From Bdellovibrionales bacterium (GTDB lineage: Bacteria; Bdellovibrionota; Bdellovibrionia; Bdellovibrionales; JAMPXM01): a DNA stretch of 64,000 bases. The DNA lies in assembly GCA_016713885.1 (NCBI GenBank), contig JADJOF010000001.1, positions 496,001-560,000 of the forward strand, in the 5' to 3' direction. The notes under the pieces were generated by a model. It worked only from the letters and a program-made list of their open reading frames with translations. It made no database searches and was not told the origin of the DNA. Below are positions 27,062 to 35,988 of this stretch, piece by piece (positions within the stretch are counted from its first letter, which is position 1; the number at the start of each line of letters is the position of its first letter). A program made the translations under genes and the position numbers.

Positions 27062-27538
27062 GTGAACGATTGGAAAGTCCTATCACATGTCAAATGGGAG
27101 TGTAAGTACCACGTCGTCATGGTGCCGAAGTACCGCATGCGATTGATCTATGGCCGGCTGAAGCGGGAGATCGGGCCGGTGCTGCGAGAGTTGTTCAGGC
27201 AAAAAGGTGTCGAGGTGTTGGAGGGCTATGCGATGGCGGATCATGTACACGTCTGCGTAAGTGTTCCGCCGAAGCTGAGCATCTCGGAAGTAATAGGTTT
27301 TGTTAAAGGTAAGAGCGCGATTCAAATCCATCGGCGGTATCTGGGCAGGAAGCAGAATTTTACGGGATTTCACTTCTGGAGCCGCGGTTACTGCGTGAGC
27401 ACGGTGGGTCGGGATGAGCAGATGATTCGCGAGTACATCAAGAGTCAGGAATCAGAGGAGCGGCGAGAAGAAGCAGCGCAACTGAGTATGCTTGAGGGTC
27501 CTTCAGGACCCAAGGGCGGCGTCCGCGGCCCCCTTTGA
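27062..27538 (+). CDS. tnpA: IS200-family HUH transposase TnpA
   Basis: 158 residues, typical of the Y1 transposase of IS200/IS605 elements. It cuts and joins single-stranded DNA through a covalent tyrosine intermediate. The HUH motif reads ADHVHVCV near residue 60, and the catalytic Tyr is in REYIKSQE near residue 123. WECKYHVVMVPKYR and FWSRGYCVSTVGRDE are further family signatures. The GTG start follows GGAGG by four bases within a hairpin. The C-terminal ~30 residues (after EERREE) are not conserved and overlap right-end hairpins. No TnpB-like accessory gene is present. It appears intact. Confidence 0.92.
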   Translation: MNDWKVLSHVKWECKYHVVMVPKYRMRLIYGRLKREIGPVLRELFRQKGVEVLEGYAMADHVHVCVSVPPKLSISEVIGFVKGKSAIQIHRRYLGRKQNFTGFHFWSRGYCVSTVGRDEQMIREYIKSQESEERREEAAQLSMLEGPSGPKGGVRGPL

Positions 27539-27552
27539 GGGGGCGGATTCAT

Positions 27553-27576
27553 ACCGGGTCCTTTGGGCCCGGTTTC
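27553..27576. terminator. Bidirectional terminator-like hairpin at the IS right end
   Basis: ACCGGGTCC-TTT-GGGCCCGGT is a 9-bp stem with one G-T wobble and is followed by TTT. It lies between tnpA and the converging secreted-protein gene, whose stop is at 27582. Confidence 0.6.
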
Positions 27577-27581
27577 TGATT

Positions 27582-29579
27582 TCAGTAGCCCCTGTTGGAC
27601 CCCATCAAGTCATTGATCGTCGATATGATGGCGTCTTTATTATAGATCGCAGTTCCAGCAGTGGCGGCCGTTCCAGCGGTCCACGCGGTGGTTTTGATGA
27701 TCTTCTTGTTCTTATCGCGGATCTGCTTGAGCTCCGCCATCTGCGGCGCGTAGTCGGGAAGGCTGTACTCAATCTCGAGTACCGGGGTTTGGCGGCGGAC
27801 CTGCTCTGCGAGATGGTCGATGCGATTGATCATGTGATCGAATCGAGTCACCATCTGCTGGTTTCGATCGCGGAAGTCTTTCTCAACGTCGTTTGTCCAT
27901 TGCGACTTTATCGAAGCCGACGGTGTGGTCTGATAAGAAGCCAAATCGGCCCGCATGGTTTCAAGCTTCGCTTTCTCCGCCTCGATGGCCTTAAGAGTTT
28001 CCTTGAGAGCGGCCGGCTTCTCTTTGATGGCCTTGTAAGACTCGTTAGTGATGCCGTCGATGAGTGAAGTGGCATGGGCGATTTGTCCGCGGAACTCATC
28101 TTCTCGCGCACGAGCACCGGATGCTTGCTGAAGAACAGAGTTTACCCGTGAGGCATCATAGCTCCCAATCGACGGGGAGCCGTTGCTGGCGCTGACGGCG
28201 TATGCGCCGCGAGTCTGTGCGGGAGGCAGCGCTGGGAGATCATCCATATGATCAGACGGGTTCACTCCGTTGCGAAGGGCTTCTTCGTATCGGACTTTCA
28301 AAACGTCGGTACGACTCATTCCGTAGCTCGTGGTGTAGTAGTCGGTGTAGTGCTCAGTTTCTACGACTGTTTTCGTGCCGCCGTCCCCGTCACTCTCGGT
28401 TCGGGTGACTGTCCGTGTTTTTGGTTCTTCGTGTTGTACCGTTACTGTCCATTCGGTTTCAACATTGTAATCGGCCGCCTTTGGAGAGCGCGGTTCTGTT
28501 ACGCCAAGATAGGCGGCGCGACGCTCTGGAGTTTCGCGGCGGTACTGTGAGTTGCGAATCTGCAAATGAGTATCGTGCTTTTCTGGAAGCGGCATTCCCG
28601 TTTTTACGCCCTTTTCGCGATTCCAGGCTTTGCCTATGACTTCGTCGATCACGTCCATGTCGCGCTCAGACTCTAGACCCAGTTCGTTGGCCTTTGACTC
28701 TGAATTCAGTGCCTTTGCTTTCTTGGCGAGTTCGCGCACGCGAATATCGGCTTCCCGCAACGGTTGATTCAGGGAGATTTCTCGACCATAAAGATCGGTG
28801 ATTTCATTCCGTACACCGGCGAGTTTTCCGGCGGTGTCGGAGGCAAGGCTTTGAATTTTTCCAAGTTCATCTTTTGTTAGATTGAGAGGCTCTTTGTACT
28901 TTGCCTGGGCCTCAAGGGCTGGCTCATCAGCTCTGTACATGAGCTGCATGCGTTGGCGAAGAGAGTTGTCGGTTGCTAGAACCTCCTCAACCTTGTCGTG
29001 GTGGGGCGAGAAGAAGCGAACGACGCGGTCGTACCACTTTGAGTTTGGATTCTTCGCGTTTCGTTTATGTTCCGCAAGTGCTCGAGCAATCGTTTCCATT
29101 TCAGTTTTCGCTAAAGCTTGATCGGTGAGTTGCGCTGCATAGGCAGGGTCTCCGGAGAATTCGAGCTTTGCATCGTGGGCACGCATAGCTTCGCGAATAG
29201 CGAAACCGCGATCGGGAACTTCGCCCCAAAAGGGCTTTTCGCCGAGATCGTCGACCATGTGCCAGAGCTCTTCGACCATGGCTTCTTCCTCTTTTGAGAC
29301 TTTGGTCACGCCTGTTTTGACATTCCAATAGGTCTGTTCAAGGTCGGCTTTGCTCATCGTTTTGAAGATGGCCTCGAGTTTGTCGTTAGGAGTTGATTCG
29401 AGTGCAACGCGAGCGCGGCCCCAATAGAAGTATCCAGTTTTGCTGTCGAGTGATTTCATGGCCGAAGCAGAGTGGCCATAGAGATCGTTGTAGAGCTGGT
29501 GCATATCGGCGGCGCAGTCCGTTTTGGCGCCGGCATTTAACGACACCAGAGCGCTCAGAAAAAGAATAAACCTCACCAT
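27582..29579 (-). CDS. Large secreted coiled-coil protein, unknown function
   Basis: About 665 residues. The ATG at 29579 is preferred over 29603 because GGGAGG precedes it and the signal peptide (MVRFILFLSALVSLNAGA) begins there. The mature part is strongly charged and helical. A mid-section (~345-450) is rich in Arg/Thr/Glu with the repeated-looking KTRTVTRTE and ETEHYTDYYTTSY; long coiled-coil segments follow (~500-620). The C-terminus ends in a weakly hydrophobic Ala/Thr/Gly stretch (TTAWTAGTAATAGTAIYN) that may be a membrane segment. No family recognised. It diverges from the other large secreted protein at 29751. Confidence 0.75.
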   Translation of the reverse strand: MVRFILFLSALVSLNAGAKTDCAADMHQLYNDLYGHSASAMKSLDSKTGYFYWGRARVALESTPNDKLEAIFKTMSKADLEQTYWNVKTGVTKVSKEEEAMVEELWHMVDDLGEKPFWGEVPDRGFAIREAMRAHDAKLEFSGDPAYAAQLTDQALAKTEMETIARALAEHKRNAKNPNSKWYDRVVRFFSPHHDKVEEVLATDNSLRQRMQLMYRADEPALEAQAKYKEPLNLTKDELGKIQSLASDTAGKLAGVRNEITDLYGREISLNQPLREADIRVRELAKKAKALNSESKANELGLESERDMDVIDEVIGKAWNREKGVKTGMPLPEKHDTHLQIRNSQYRRETPERRAAYLGVTEPRSPKAADYNVETEWTVTVQHEEPKTRTVTRTESDGDGGTKTVVETEHYTDYYTTSYGMSRTDVLKVRYEEALRNGVNPSDHMDDLPALPPAQTRGAYAVSASNGSPSIGSYDASRVNSVLQQASGARAREDEFRGQIAHATSLIDGITNESYKAIKEKPAALKETLKAIEAEKAKLETMRADLASYQTTPSASIKSQWTNDVEKDFRDRNQQMVTRFDHMINRIDHLAEQVRRQTPVLEIEYSLPDYAPQMAELKQIRDKNKKIIKTTAWTAGTAATAGTAIYNKDAIISTINDLMGSNRGY

Positions 29580-29750
29580 CGAACCCTCCCGATTGGTCCA
29601 CATTGACTCTTCGGTGACCTCTATTGCCGGAGTAACGAGACGAATGCCTTGTTTTGGTCTTGGACGGCGACCTAGGCCGAGTTCTGTCGTCGAGCCATCG
29701 CCCGAGAAGTCCGATAGCGCAGTGTTATTTAGCGAAAGTTCGGAGGAGTG

Positions 29751-32020
29751 ATGACGGCATCATCAAAACTATTCTTCATGTTTGTATTGGCGACCCTCAT
29801 TTCGTCGCGAAGCACAACTGCGACTGAATCTGTTCGCACGAGTTCTGTAAAGCCAGTCACCGCAGACAAGACAGCGCCGAAGAACGAGGAGTCTGCGCGA
29901 GAAGAGGCGAGAATGGGAGCCGTGACGTCTCCGTTTCCGTCCTGCGCGAACTTCGTGATGGTTGCGGATTCTGACTTTCAAAAAAACCAGTCCTTTTGGA
30001 AAGACTTTGAAAAGTCGTGTCAGCCGGCAAAGCGAGACTGTAGTCGTCGTGTGCAGGTCATTCCCGATATCGGGATGTTTAAATCATTTCAAGGTGTGAC
30101 AGGAAAAACCTTTCAAGTCAGTTGACGAGTGTTCAGTTCTTAGACCGCGTTGCAGAGCGCTCGATCGAGAAGATGCAATCTGGTATCCAGCGATACCAGA
30201 AGATGCAGAGCTGTCTGCGTTCTGTGAAGCAAGACGACGGTTGCAAGGGTGATGTTTCTGCAATGCAGGAACGGCTTCGTAAGAATCAGCCTGGCTTTAG
30301 AAAGGCTGTCGCTTTGATGGCCGAGGCGGATCTCAGTACGATTATTAATGGGCTTCATCGAAATAGTGTCGACGTGTTCATTAATCGTGAGCTGAGTCCG
30401 ACAAAATCAAAAACGATCATGGCAAGACAGATGCCACTCGCCGATGCCGAGATGGCGACCGTGAGAGCGGAAATGAATCAGGTGATGAAGGATTCTGCGC
30501 AGGAGTGGCTTCTTGAGATCGAGAAGTCAGTGCGCGTGAAAAACCTCGTCGGCGAAGATGCGACGAAAGAGCGAGCGCGCCTGATGCGAGTTGAAAACCA
30601 AGCCCCGTTCTTTCGAGCACGACTTGATCGAAAACGAGCCTCTGCTACGGCCGAGTACTTAAAGGCGCTTAAGTCCAGCCCCGAACTTGGCTACATGACG
30701 GCCGAAGACTCAGAGAAAGTCATAGGCGAGAAGATCGAAAAGATGATCGAGGACGCTAAACAGGCGTTGCGGCAGTTTGAGTCAGCAAAGAGTTCTCGGA
30801 AAGAACAGATGTCATCTGACAAAATGGACTCATCGCTTCTGCGCTTTGCCGGCAACACGTTGATCATTGAAGAGATGCTCTCCGAGGAAAAAGAAAAGGG
30901 CGTGCCGAGCAGTTGTGCGGTCGCAACAGCCGTTTTCAATGAACTTCAATCATCGAAATCACAGAGCGGACTACTGAGTGCGGTTGCGCTCGTTGGTTTA
31001 CCCGTAGGAACGGCGTTGGCTCCCGTGGCTCTTGGCCGGGCGATTGGCGCAGGCGCGACGGTTGCGCGGGCAACTGCCGTTGCTGGAAATCTCGCGATTG
31101 CAGAGGGTATTGCGGGCGGCATGTGGATGACAAAGCACGATATTGAATCGGCAAACAACACGGAGCTTTTGGCAAAGCAGGGTGCCGTTCGTTGGGAGGA
31201 TGCGAAGGATGAAGTCGCTCGAGGCGGTGCTTCGTGGGGGATGGCGCCTTTGAATTTTATCGGAGCACCCGCTGTGGTTGGTGCGCTTTCTGGCCTTGGT
31301 GGAAAAGTACTCGGGCGTTTTGCTCTGTCGGCTGGCGCAAAGGGGCAGTTGGGATCAAAAGGTGGTAAAGGCCTTTCTTCGCTCGTCGAGTCGGCGCAAA
31401 ACGGTGATGCGGCCGCGGCGAAAGAAGTGATGAAGGCGGCGACTCAGGGAGAGAAAATGCTTCTTGGGCGCGAAGCAACGAAGTCTGAAAATGCGGCATT
31501 TGAGGCCGCTGGTAAGAGCGGCGTGTTGGGAAGTCCGGACGCGCCGGATGCGACGGTGGTCCTGGCGTATTCAGATGCGAGTAAAAAAATGCCGCCGAAG
31601 GAGCGCGAGGGTTTTGCCGGGAGATTTGAACGATTGATGCGGTCGATGAAAGCGACCGGCGGTCCTGAGCGAGTTCAAGAGGTGAAATCGCTAGCAGTTC
31701 CGTTGGCGCAAATTGCTCCTAATCCCCAAGAGGCCGCACGCCTACTGACGGATCCCAGCTGGGACGCTCAATCGCTTCGACTGATGCGGAAACTCGTCGA
31801 ACATGTTCGATCCAAAGGTGCGCGCGAACCAGCAGCTGTTGAAAAGGAAATGAAGGCGGCATTGCTGACTGCGACAAAGGGCGATCAGAAACGGGCTAAC
31901 GGCCTGTGCGTGTGCAGTGGTTTTTGCCGGCGCACGGTGACCGAGAATAATGTCGAGCCGGATCGGCTCGACGTTTCTCCAGGCCTTTTCGCGGTGTGTA
32001 GTCTCGATCGATCTTTCTAA
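29751..32020 (+). CDS. Large exported helical protein, probably frameshifted
   Basis: Read as printed this is two overlapping ORFs (to 30125, and 30122 onward). The first has a signal peptide (KLFFMFVLATLISSRS) and stops after TGKTFQVS. The second has no signal or ribosome site and starts at a TTG overlapping that stop. Adding one T at 30122-30123 joins them as FQVSLTSVQFLDRV, which is likely the true protein (~757 residues). A Gly/Ala-rich hydrophobic stretch (SAVALVGLPVGTALAPVALG) near residue 415 may be membrane-inserting, as in some pore-forming proteins. GGAGG precedes the start. The Cys-rich last 20 residues look out of frame; another frame ends ACACAVVFAGAR before a hairpin. Confidence 0.65.
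31952..31972 (+). terminator. Hairpin near the end of the exported-protein gene
   Basis: GTCGAGCCG and CGGCTCGAC form a perfect 9-bp stem with a GAT loop, followed by GTTTCTCC. It lies within the last codons as printed, but just after a stop (31938-31940) in an alternative frame. That suggests the true gene end is earlier. Confidence 0.45.
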
Positions 32021-32036
32021 TCGGGTGCCTATCTGC

Positions 32037-32042
32037 TAGGCT
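32037..32042 (+). promoter_or_regulatory. -10 element giving leaderless pepP mRNA
   Basis: TAGGCT stands exactly six bases before the ATG at 32049 and no Shine-Dalgarno is present. The -35 region is weak (TTTCTA). Confidence 0.5.
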
Positions 32043-32048
32043 GTTCGG

Positions 32049-33365
32049 ATGCGAAAACCAGCTGATAACATCGAGATCTTTGCCCGTCGTCGTCGACTTC
32101 TTGCTGAACGAGCCAAGGGCTCTGCGATCATTATTCCGTCGCACCCTGAGATGATTCGCAACAACGACGTGCACCACCCCTATCGTCAGGATTCAAATCT
32201 GTTTTATCTGACGGGCTGGGAAGAACCAGAGTCGATCTTCGTATTTCGACCAGGGCAAACACCAGAAACGGTGATGTTCGTGCGTCCAAAGGATATTGAG
32301 CGCGAGACTTGGGACGGCTTTCGCTATGGTCCTGAGGGCTGTGCGCGTGAATTCAAAATCGACAAGACTTACTTGATCACTGATTTTGATAAAGAGATCA
32401 CCGAGCTTTTGAAGCCCGTCGATCGAGTTTACTACCGCTTCAATATCGACGACGGTTTCGACCGCAAGTTAATGTCAATTCTTGAGGGCGTACGTCGCAG
32501 TCACGGACGTTCGGGCCGCGGCAATCTCCCGGTGATGGATTCCTGGGAATTGATTGGTGAGCTTCGCTATTTGAAGACAGCGGATGACATCGAACTGATG
32601 CGTCGAGCTTGTCGCGTAACCGCGCGTGCTCACGTCGATGTGATGAAGGCGACTAAGCCAGGCGTGAGTGAGAAGAAGCTGCTCGGAGTTTTCTTGGCGT
32701 CGATTTATGCGCAAGATGCCGATCGCGAAGGCTATGGTTCGATCGTCGCTAGCGGTGCGAACGCGTGTACATTGCACTATGTTTTCAACGATCAGGTTTG
32801 CAAAGACGGCGACTTGCTTTTGATCGACGCAGGCGCCGAGGTTCGCTACTACACGGGTGATATTACGCGGACCTATCCCGTGAACGGAAAGTTCACCACC
32901 GCTCAACGCAAAGTCTATGATCGCGTTCTCGCGATTCAAAAAGAACTCTGTGCGGTGGCAAAGCCAGGTATCCCGTTTAAGTGGTTGCAGGATCGCACCA
33001 TCGAGTGTCTGACCGACGCGATGATTGAACTCGGATTGATCAAAGTGCCGCGTACAGAAGCGATCGAGCGCCTGTTGTTCAAGAAGTATTACCCGCATGG
33101 GGTGAGTCACTATATCGGCCTTGATGTGCATGACACCGGTCTTTATCAGGTTGGCGGCGAAGCGCGTAAGCTTGAGCCGGGAACGGCGTTCACGATCGAG
33201 CCGGGCCTATACATCCCGGCAGATGACAAAGATGCACCGGAAGAGTTGCGCGGAATTGGAATTCGTATCGAGGACGACGTGGTGATCACGGCAACGGGTT
33301 GTGAGAATCTAACAAGCGAGGCGCCAAAAGAGGTTTCTGAACTTGAAGCTCTTGTTGGTCGCTGA
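32049..33365 (+). CDS. pepP: Xaa-Pro aminopeptidase (M24B)
   Basis: 438 residues, the length of the PepP family. An N-terminal AMP_N domain (RRRLLAERAKGSAIIIPSH, HPYRQDSNLFYLTGW) precedes the pita-bread metallopeptidase. The five metal ligands are visible: Asp in LLIDAGAE and in YYTGDITRTYP, His in PHGVSHYIGLDVHD, Glu in FTIEPGLYI and in IRIEDDVVIT. It removes N-terminal residues preceding proline, probably in the cytoplasm. It is monocistronic, followed by a tRNA gene. Confident call. Confidence 0.95.
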   Translation: MRKPADNIEIFARRRRLLAERAKGSAIIIPSHPEMIRNNDVHHPYRQDSNLFYLTGWEEPESIFVFRPGQTPETVMFVRPKDIERETWDGFRYGPEGCAREFKIDKTYLITDFDKEITELLKPVDRVYYRFNIDDGFDRKLMSILEGVRRSHGRSGRGNLPVMDSWELIGELRYLKTADDIELMRRACRVTARAHVDVMKATKPGVSEKKLLGVFLASIYAQDADREGYGSIVASGANACTLHYVFNDQVCKDGDLLLIDAGAEVRYYTGDITRTYPVNGKFTTAQRKVYDRVLAIQKELCAVAKPGIPFKWLQDRTIECLTDAMIELGLIKVPRTEAIERLLFKKYYPHGVSHYIGLDVHDTGLYQVGGEARKLEPGTAFTIEPGLYIPADDKDAPEELRGIGIRIEDDVVITATGCENLTSEAPKEVSELEALVGR

Positions 33366-33389
33366 TAAATTTTAATCTGTGTTTCGTGC

Positions 33390-33465
33390 GCACCCGTAGC
33401 TCAATGGATAGAGTATCTGACTTCGGATCAGAGGGTTCCAGGTTCGAGTCCTGGCGGGTGCACCA
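33390..33465 (+). tRNA. tRNA-Arg (anticodon UCG)
   Basis: A 76-base cloverleaf with encoded CCA. Acceptor GCACCCG/CGGGTGC, D-arm GCTC...GAGT, anticodon stem TCTGA/TCAGA with loop CTTCGGA (anticodon UCG), T-arm CCAGG-TTCGAGT-CCTGG. It reads CGA codons. Confidence 0.95.
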
Positions 33466-33504
33466 GTTATGGTTGTTTTTTCCAGACATGGCCATTAACG
33501 CAAT

Positions 33505-33528
33505 TCAGCTTCCGGCGCCGGAAGCTGA
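33505..33528. repeat. 24-bp perfect palindrome after the tRNA gene
   Basis: The two 12-base halves (33505-33516 and 33517-33528, centre GGC|GCC) are exact reverse complements. It may act as a terminator hairpin for the tRNA transcript, though no U-tract follows, or as a protein-binding palindrome. Confidence 0.6.
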
Positions 33529-33642
33529 GGCGTGTCATCCGACGTACGGACAGGCTGTCGGCAATATTTGAAATCTCGCTATATTCAAACCGGTCTAATG
33601 TCTCGGTTTACGGCCGTCGTCATCGCAGGCTATTCTATTGAT

Positions 33643-34437
33643 ATGAATATATTAACAGGCTTCGTTGTGTTGGTGTTGTCGGTTAGTGCTCAAGCAGCCT
33701 TCGCTGCGCCGGTGGTGACAGACGCAGACCTTGCCGAGCTCCTCACGCCGCTGAAGACGGTTGGTGATTTAAAGACAGAAGTTTTAAAATCGACACGCGG
33801 ACCATTTGCTGAATTTTTCGAAACTCAGCTTAAAGGACATGAAAAACAAAAGATCGAAATTCGTCGGCTTCAAGGTGACGAGTTTGTTCTGCGGATCGAC
33901 AATCGTATGGTGACGATCGAATTTCACGGCGCTGGGCGGGCTATGCTCATCAACAAGCAGCCAGTTGAAATCAATTGGGGCGGTCGGCCAGAAGAAGAGT
34001 TCAAAAAAATTCAAGATGCTCTTCCAAAACAGGCGAGTTATGCCCCTGGATTTGTGCCGATCGCGATGCGCTTGATGGCGGGCGACGACGCATTCGGTGT
34101 AGCTTACATAGTCGTCTTTGGAGCGGCCGCAGCAGGAGTCAGCACGCTGGGGACGAATTACTACCGTTGCGCTGCAATTGAAGAATCGGCGAAAAAATGT
34201 GAACGCTTTGGAGCAATGTCAGAAGAAGACAAAGAGTCGGCCAACGAGCGGCAGTTCGCCAGCGAAACAGCAAAAAAATATTCAGCGGTTCTGGTCTCCA
34301 AGCACCTATTCTGTTCAAAGGAAAGGCCACTCAAGGAATGTCTAAAGCGTCGAGGGTTTGATGTCGATCTGATTCAGTCCGGACGAGGCAGTGAAGAGCA
34401 GATGCGCGGGAGTTCCGGCCAGAAACTGTCGCAGTAG
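33643..34437 (+). CDS. Exported hypothetical protein with one TM segment
   Basis: About 264 residues from the ATG at 33643, where a signal peptide begins (ILTGFVVLVLSVSAQAAFA). TATTCT lies exactly six bases before this ATG with TTTACG 18 bases further up, so the mRNA may be leaderless. The mature region begins with a charged domain (~25-150), then a hydrophobic segment (AYIVVFGAAAAGVSTLG, ~175-191) followed by a Cys-bearing region (YYRCAAIEE, KKCERFG, HLFCSKE, KECLKRRG). Not recognised. The converging gene at 34451 ends 13 bases away. Confidence 0.65.
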   Translation: MNILTGFVVLVLSVSAQAAFAAPVVTDADLAELLTPLKTVGDLKTEVLKSTRGPFAEFFETQLKGHEKQKIEIRRLQGDEFVLRIDNRMVTIEFHGAGRAMLINKQPVEINWGGRPEEEFKKIQDALPKQASYAPGFVPIAMRLMAGDDAFGVAYIVVFGAAAAGVSTLGTNYYRCAAIEESAKKCERFGAMSEEDKESANERQFASETAKKYSAVLVSKHLFCSKERPLKECLKRRGFDVDLIQSGRGSEEQMRGSSGQKLSQ

Positions 34438-34450
34438 TTCAACATAAGAA

Positions 34451-34969
34451 CTAGCGTTTTGATCTCAACCGTAGAATGACATTTGCGCCCATCATGAGCG
34501 GAGCGGACTTCTCGTCAATGAGCGAATAGCGCTCGCTCGCAACGTTCAAATAGTAGACCTTCTCTTTTATAACTCGAAACGCAAAAAGTCCTGAATCATT
34601 GGTCTCCGTCGTTCCGACGATAGCCCCTTTTGCGTCAGCCAATTGAACTTTCACGTGCCGACAAGGAACCTGTTCCAGGGGAACATCGCCAATAACACAA
34701 GTACCGCTGATCGTGCTGGACCGATAGTAATCAGGATAGGCCGCAAGAGAGATTCCCGACTCAATCAGAGCTTCCGCTGCCGATCCCCCGGTGACCGGTG
34801 GCGTTTGAAGTCCGGCCCGTCCCAGGCCGCCGACCGAGAGGCTGTCCGTAATAGGAATTCCGGTTCCTTCATAGTAAGCCGGGTTCTCTCGATCGCGATC
34901 GTGATACTTCGATGTTGCGCACGCACAAGCAAACAAACAGAAAACAGAAATGATTAACAGGCGGTTCAT
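34451..34969 (-). CDS. Small lipoprotein with carboxypeptidase-regulatory-like domain
   Basis: 172 residues. The leader ends in FACAC, a lipobox-like site with two closely spaced Cys. The C-terminal half (GTCVIGDVPLEQVPCRHVKVQL...VGTTETNDSGLFAFRV...YYLNV) resembles the beta-sandwich CarboxypepD_reg or Cna-B fold, with the usual T.T..SG.F.F pattern. It is likely an outer-membrane or periplasmic lipoprotein; the function is unknown. Promoter TTGTCG-18-TATCAT ends six bases before the ATG. Confidence 0.7.
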   Translation of the reverse strand: MNRLLIISVFCLFACACATSKYHDRDRENPAYYEGTGIPITDSLSVGGLGRAGLQTPPVTGGSAAEALIESGISLAAYPDYYRSSTISGTCVIGDVPLEQVPCRHVKVQLADAKGAIVGTTETNDSGLFAFRVIKEKVYYLNVASERYSLIDEKSAPLMMGANVILRLRSKR

Positions 34970-34975
34970 TCAAAA

Positions 34976-35005
34976 ATGATAGCGCCAGATGGTTCACTTC
35001 GACAA
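34976..35005 (-). promoter_or_regulatory. Promoter giving leaderless mRNA for the 34969 gene
   Basis: On the minus strand TTGTCG (35000-35005), 18 bases, then TATCAT (34976-34981) stand six bases before the ATG at 34969. The gap equals that for xseA and pepP. Confidence 0.5.
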
Positions 35006-35015
35006 GCCGTCTCCT

Positions 35016-35657
35016 CTACATAAGCAAGCTTCGAAGCATCCAGGCCGTCTTTTCGTGAGTGGTGATCCTTCGAGTCAAAAGGTCGGCCGTTGAGACGTCG
35101 TTGGACTCAGTCGTTGCAGTGAAAATGTTTTTTGCAGTGAGAGCGACCGCGGTATGTCCGTCATTCAACATTTCAATCATTCGTTCTGCACTTGGAACAC
35201 CGCGACCGTCGCTGATGGACGAGAGCTCTGCAAATTCTGAATACGTCGCCGGAGCGGAAAATCCAAGCGAACGAATCCGCTCTGCAATCTCGTCAACGGC
35301 AAGCGCGAGATCGGCGTATTGTGTTTCAAACATGATGTGTAGTGTTTGGAACATTGGACCGGTTACATTCCAGTGATAATTCTGCGTTCGAAGCGACAGC
35401 GTATAAGTGTCAGCCAATAGATGACAGAGTCCTTCGGCGACGCGCCCTCGTTCAATTGTCTCGGCGGTCATGGTGGCCATGAATCGAGTTCCGATGTTTG
35501 AGCCGGGGTCTTGTGTTGACCTCTCGACTTGTTGTGACGTCAGCGTGACGCCGAATCGCAACGGTCCACAGACTCCGTCAAGAGCGTAGTGTTTGTCGTC
35601 GTCTCGAATTTCGTTTGCATACTCGGATAATTGGAACCGTTGAATAGAGTGATTCAT
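35016..35657 (-). CDS. dps: Dps-family DNA-protecting ferritin with N-terminal extension
   Basis: 213 residues. The Dps four-helix core starts near residue 65 and shows the ferroxidase-site pattern NYHWNVTGPMF...FETQYADLALAVDEIAERIR, conserved in Dps from many bacteria. It would form a 12-mer cage that oxidises iron with peroxide and shields DNA. The ~60-residue N-terminal extension is longer than usual and not strikingly basic; ATG at 35657 is preceded by GGAG at five bases, while the internal Met near residue 60 has no ribosome site. An inverted repeat sits just upstream. Oxidative-stress control is likely but unproven. Confidence 0.85.
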   Translation of the reverse strand: MNHSIQRFQLSEYANEIRDDDKHYALDGVCGPLRFGVTLTSQQVERSTQDPGSNIGTRFMATMTAETIERGRVAEGLCHLLADTYTLSLRTQNYHWNVTGPMFQTLHIMFETQYADLALAVDEIAERIRSLGFSAPATYSEFAELSSISDGRGVPSAERMIEMLNDGHTAVALTAKNIFTATTESNDVSTADLLTRRITTHEKTAWMLRSLLM

Positions 35658-35670
35658 GGAACTCCGTTTC

Positions 35671-35689
35671 TACTAGCATCTCACTAGTA
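35671..35689 (-). promoter_or_regulatory. Inverted repeat upstream of dps
   Basis: TACTAG (35671-35676) and CTAGTA (35684-35689) with a 7-base spacer lie 14 bases before the dps start. This is a plausible operator for an oxidative-stress or iron regulator; no known consensus was matched. Confidence 0.4.
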
Positions 35690-35988
35690 ACTCTCGCTCA
35701 TTGCTTCTTTGTCGTGTGTTCGCGATGCAAATCCATGACCCTTCGGCGCTGGCGACCACGCCGTCTGTGGACGCAAGGCCTCCAGGTTTTGTGCGAGGAA
35801 AATTTCACCAGACGGGGAATATAAGGCCGCAAGTTAGGGTCCGAGATTTTGTGACCAGTGGATCGTGAAAGGCTCTAACCCCTTTGAATGTGGAGGGTTC
35901 GACGAAAAGATGGCGTGATTTTCAGTAATGACAGCAGAATTGCTTAGCTTCTGGTCGGATCACAAAACACTACTCCAAGGAGTATCAG
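35690..35988. other. Intergenic region between dps and a small hydrophilic protein gene
   Basis: No gene-like ORF is seen. TAGCTT near 35945 may be the -10 of the gene at 35989, with TTCAGT ~18 bases upstream. The rest shows no clear structure. Confidence 0.4.

Larger units (their letters stand above)
26934..27573 (+). mobile_element. IS200-type insertion sequence (ends approximate)
   Basis: A single transposase gene is flanked by hairpins: CGCCGCC/GGCGGCG (26934-26950) on the left; GGGTCC/GGACCC (27496-27511), GCCCCC/GGGGGC (27528-27544) and ACCGGG/CCCGGT (27553-27573) on the right. IS200-group elements have no terminal inverted repeats and insert through subterminal hairpins, so the exact ends cannot be fixed here. 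The spacing and total size (~640 bp) fit the family. Confidence 0.65.

Noticed and set aside
27062..27538. RAYT (REP-associated transposase) rather than IS200 TnpA
   Set aside because: The sequence signatures and the locked ribosome site fit the IS200 group better, though REP-like repeats nearby keep the link open.
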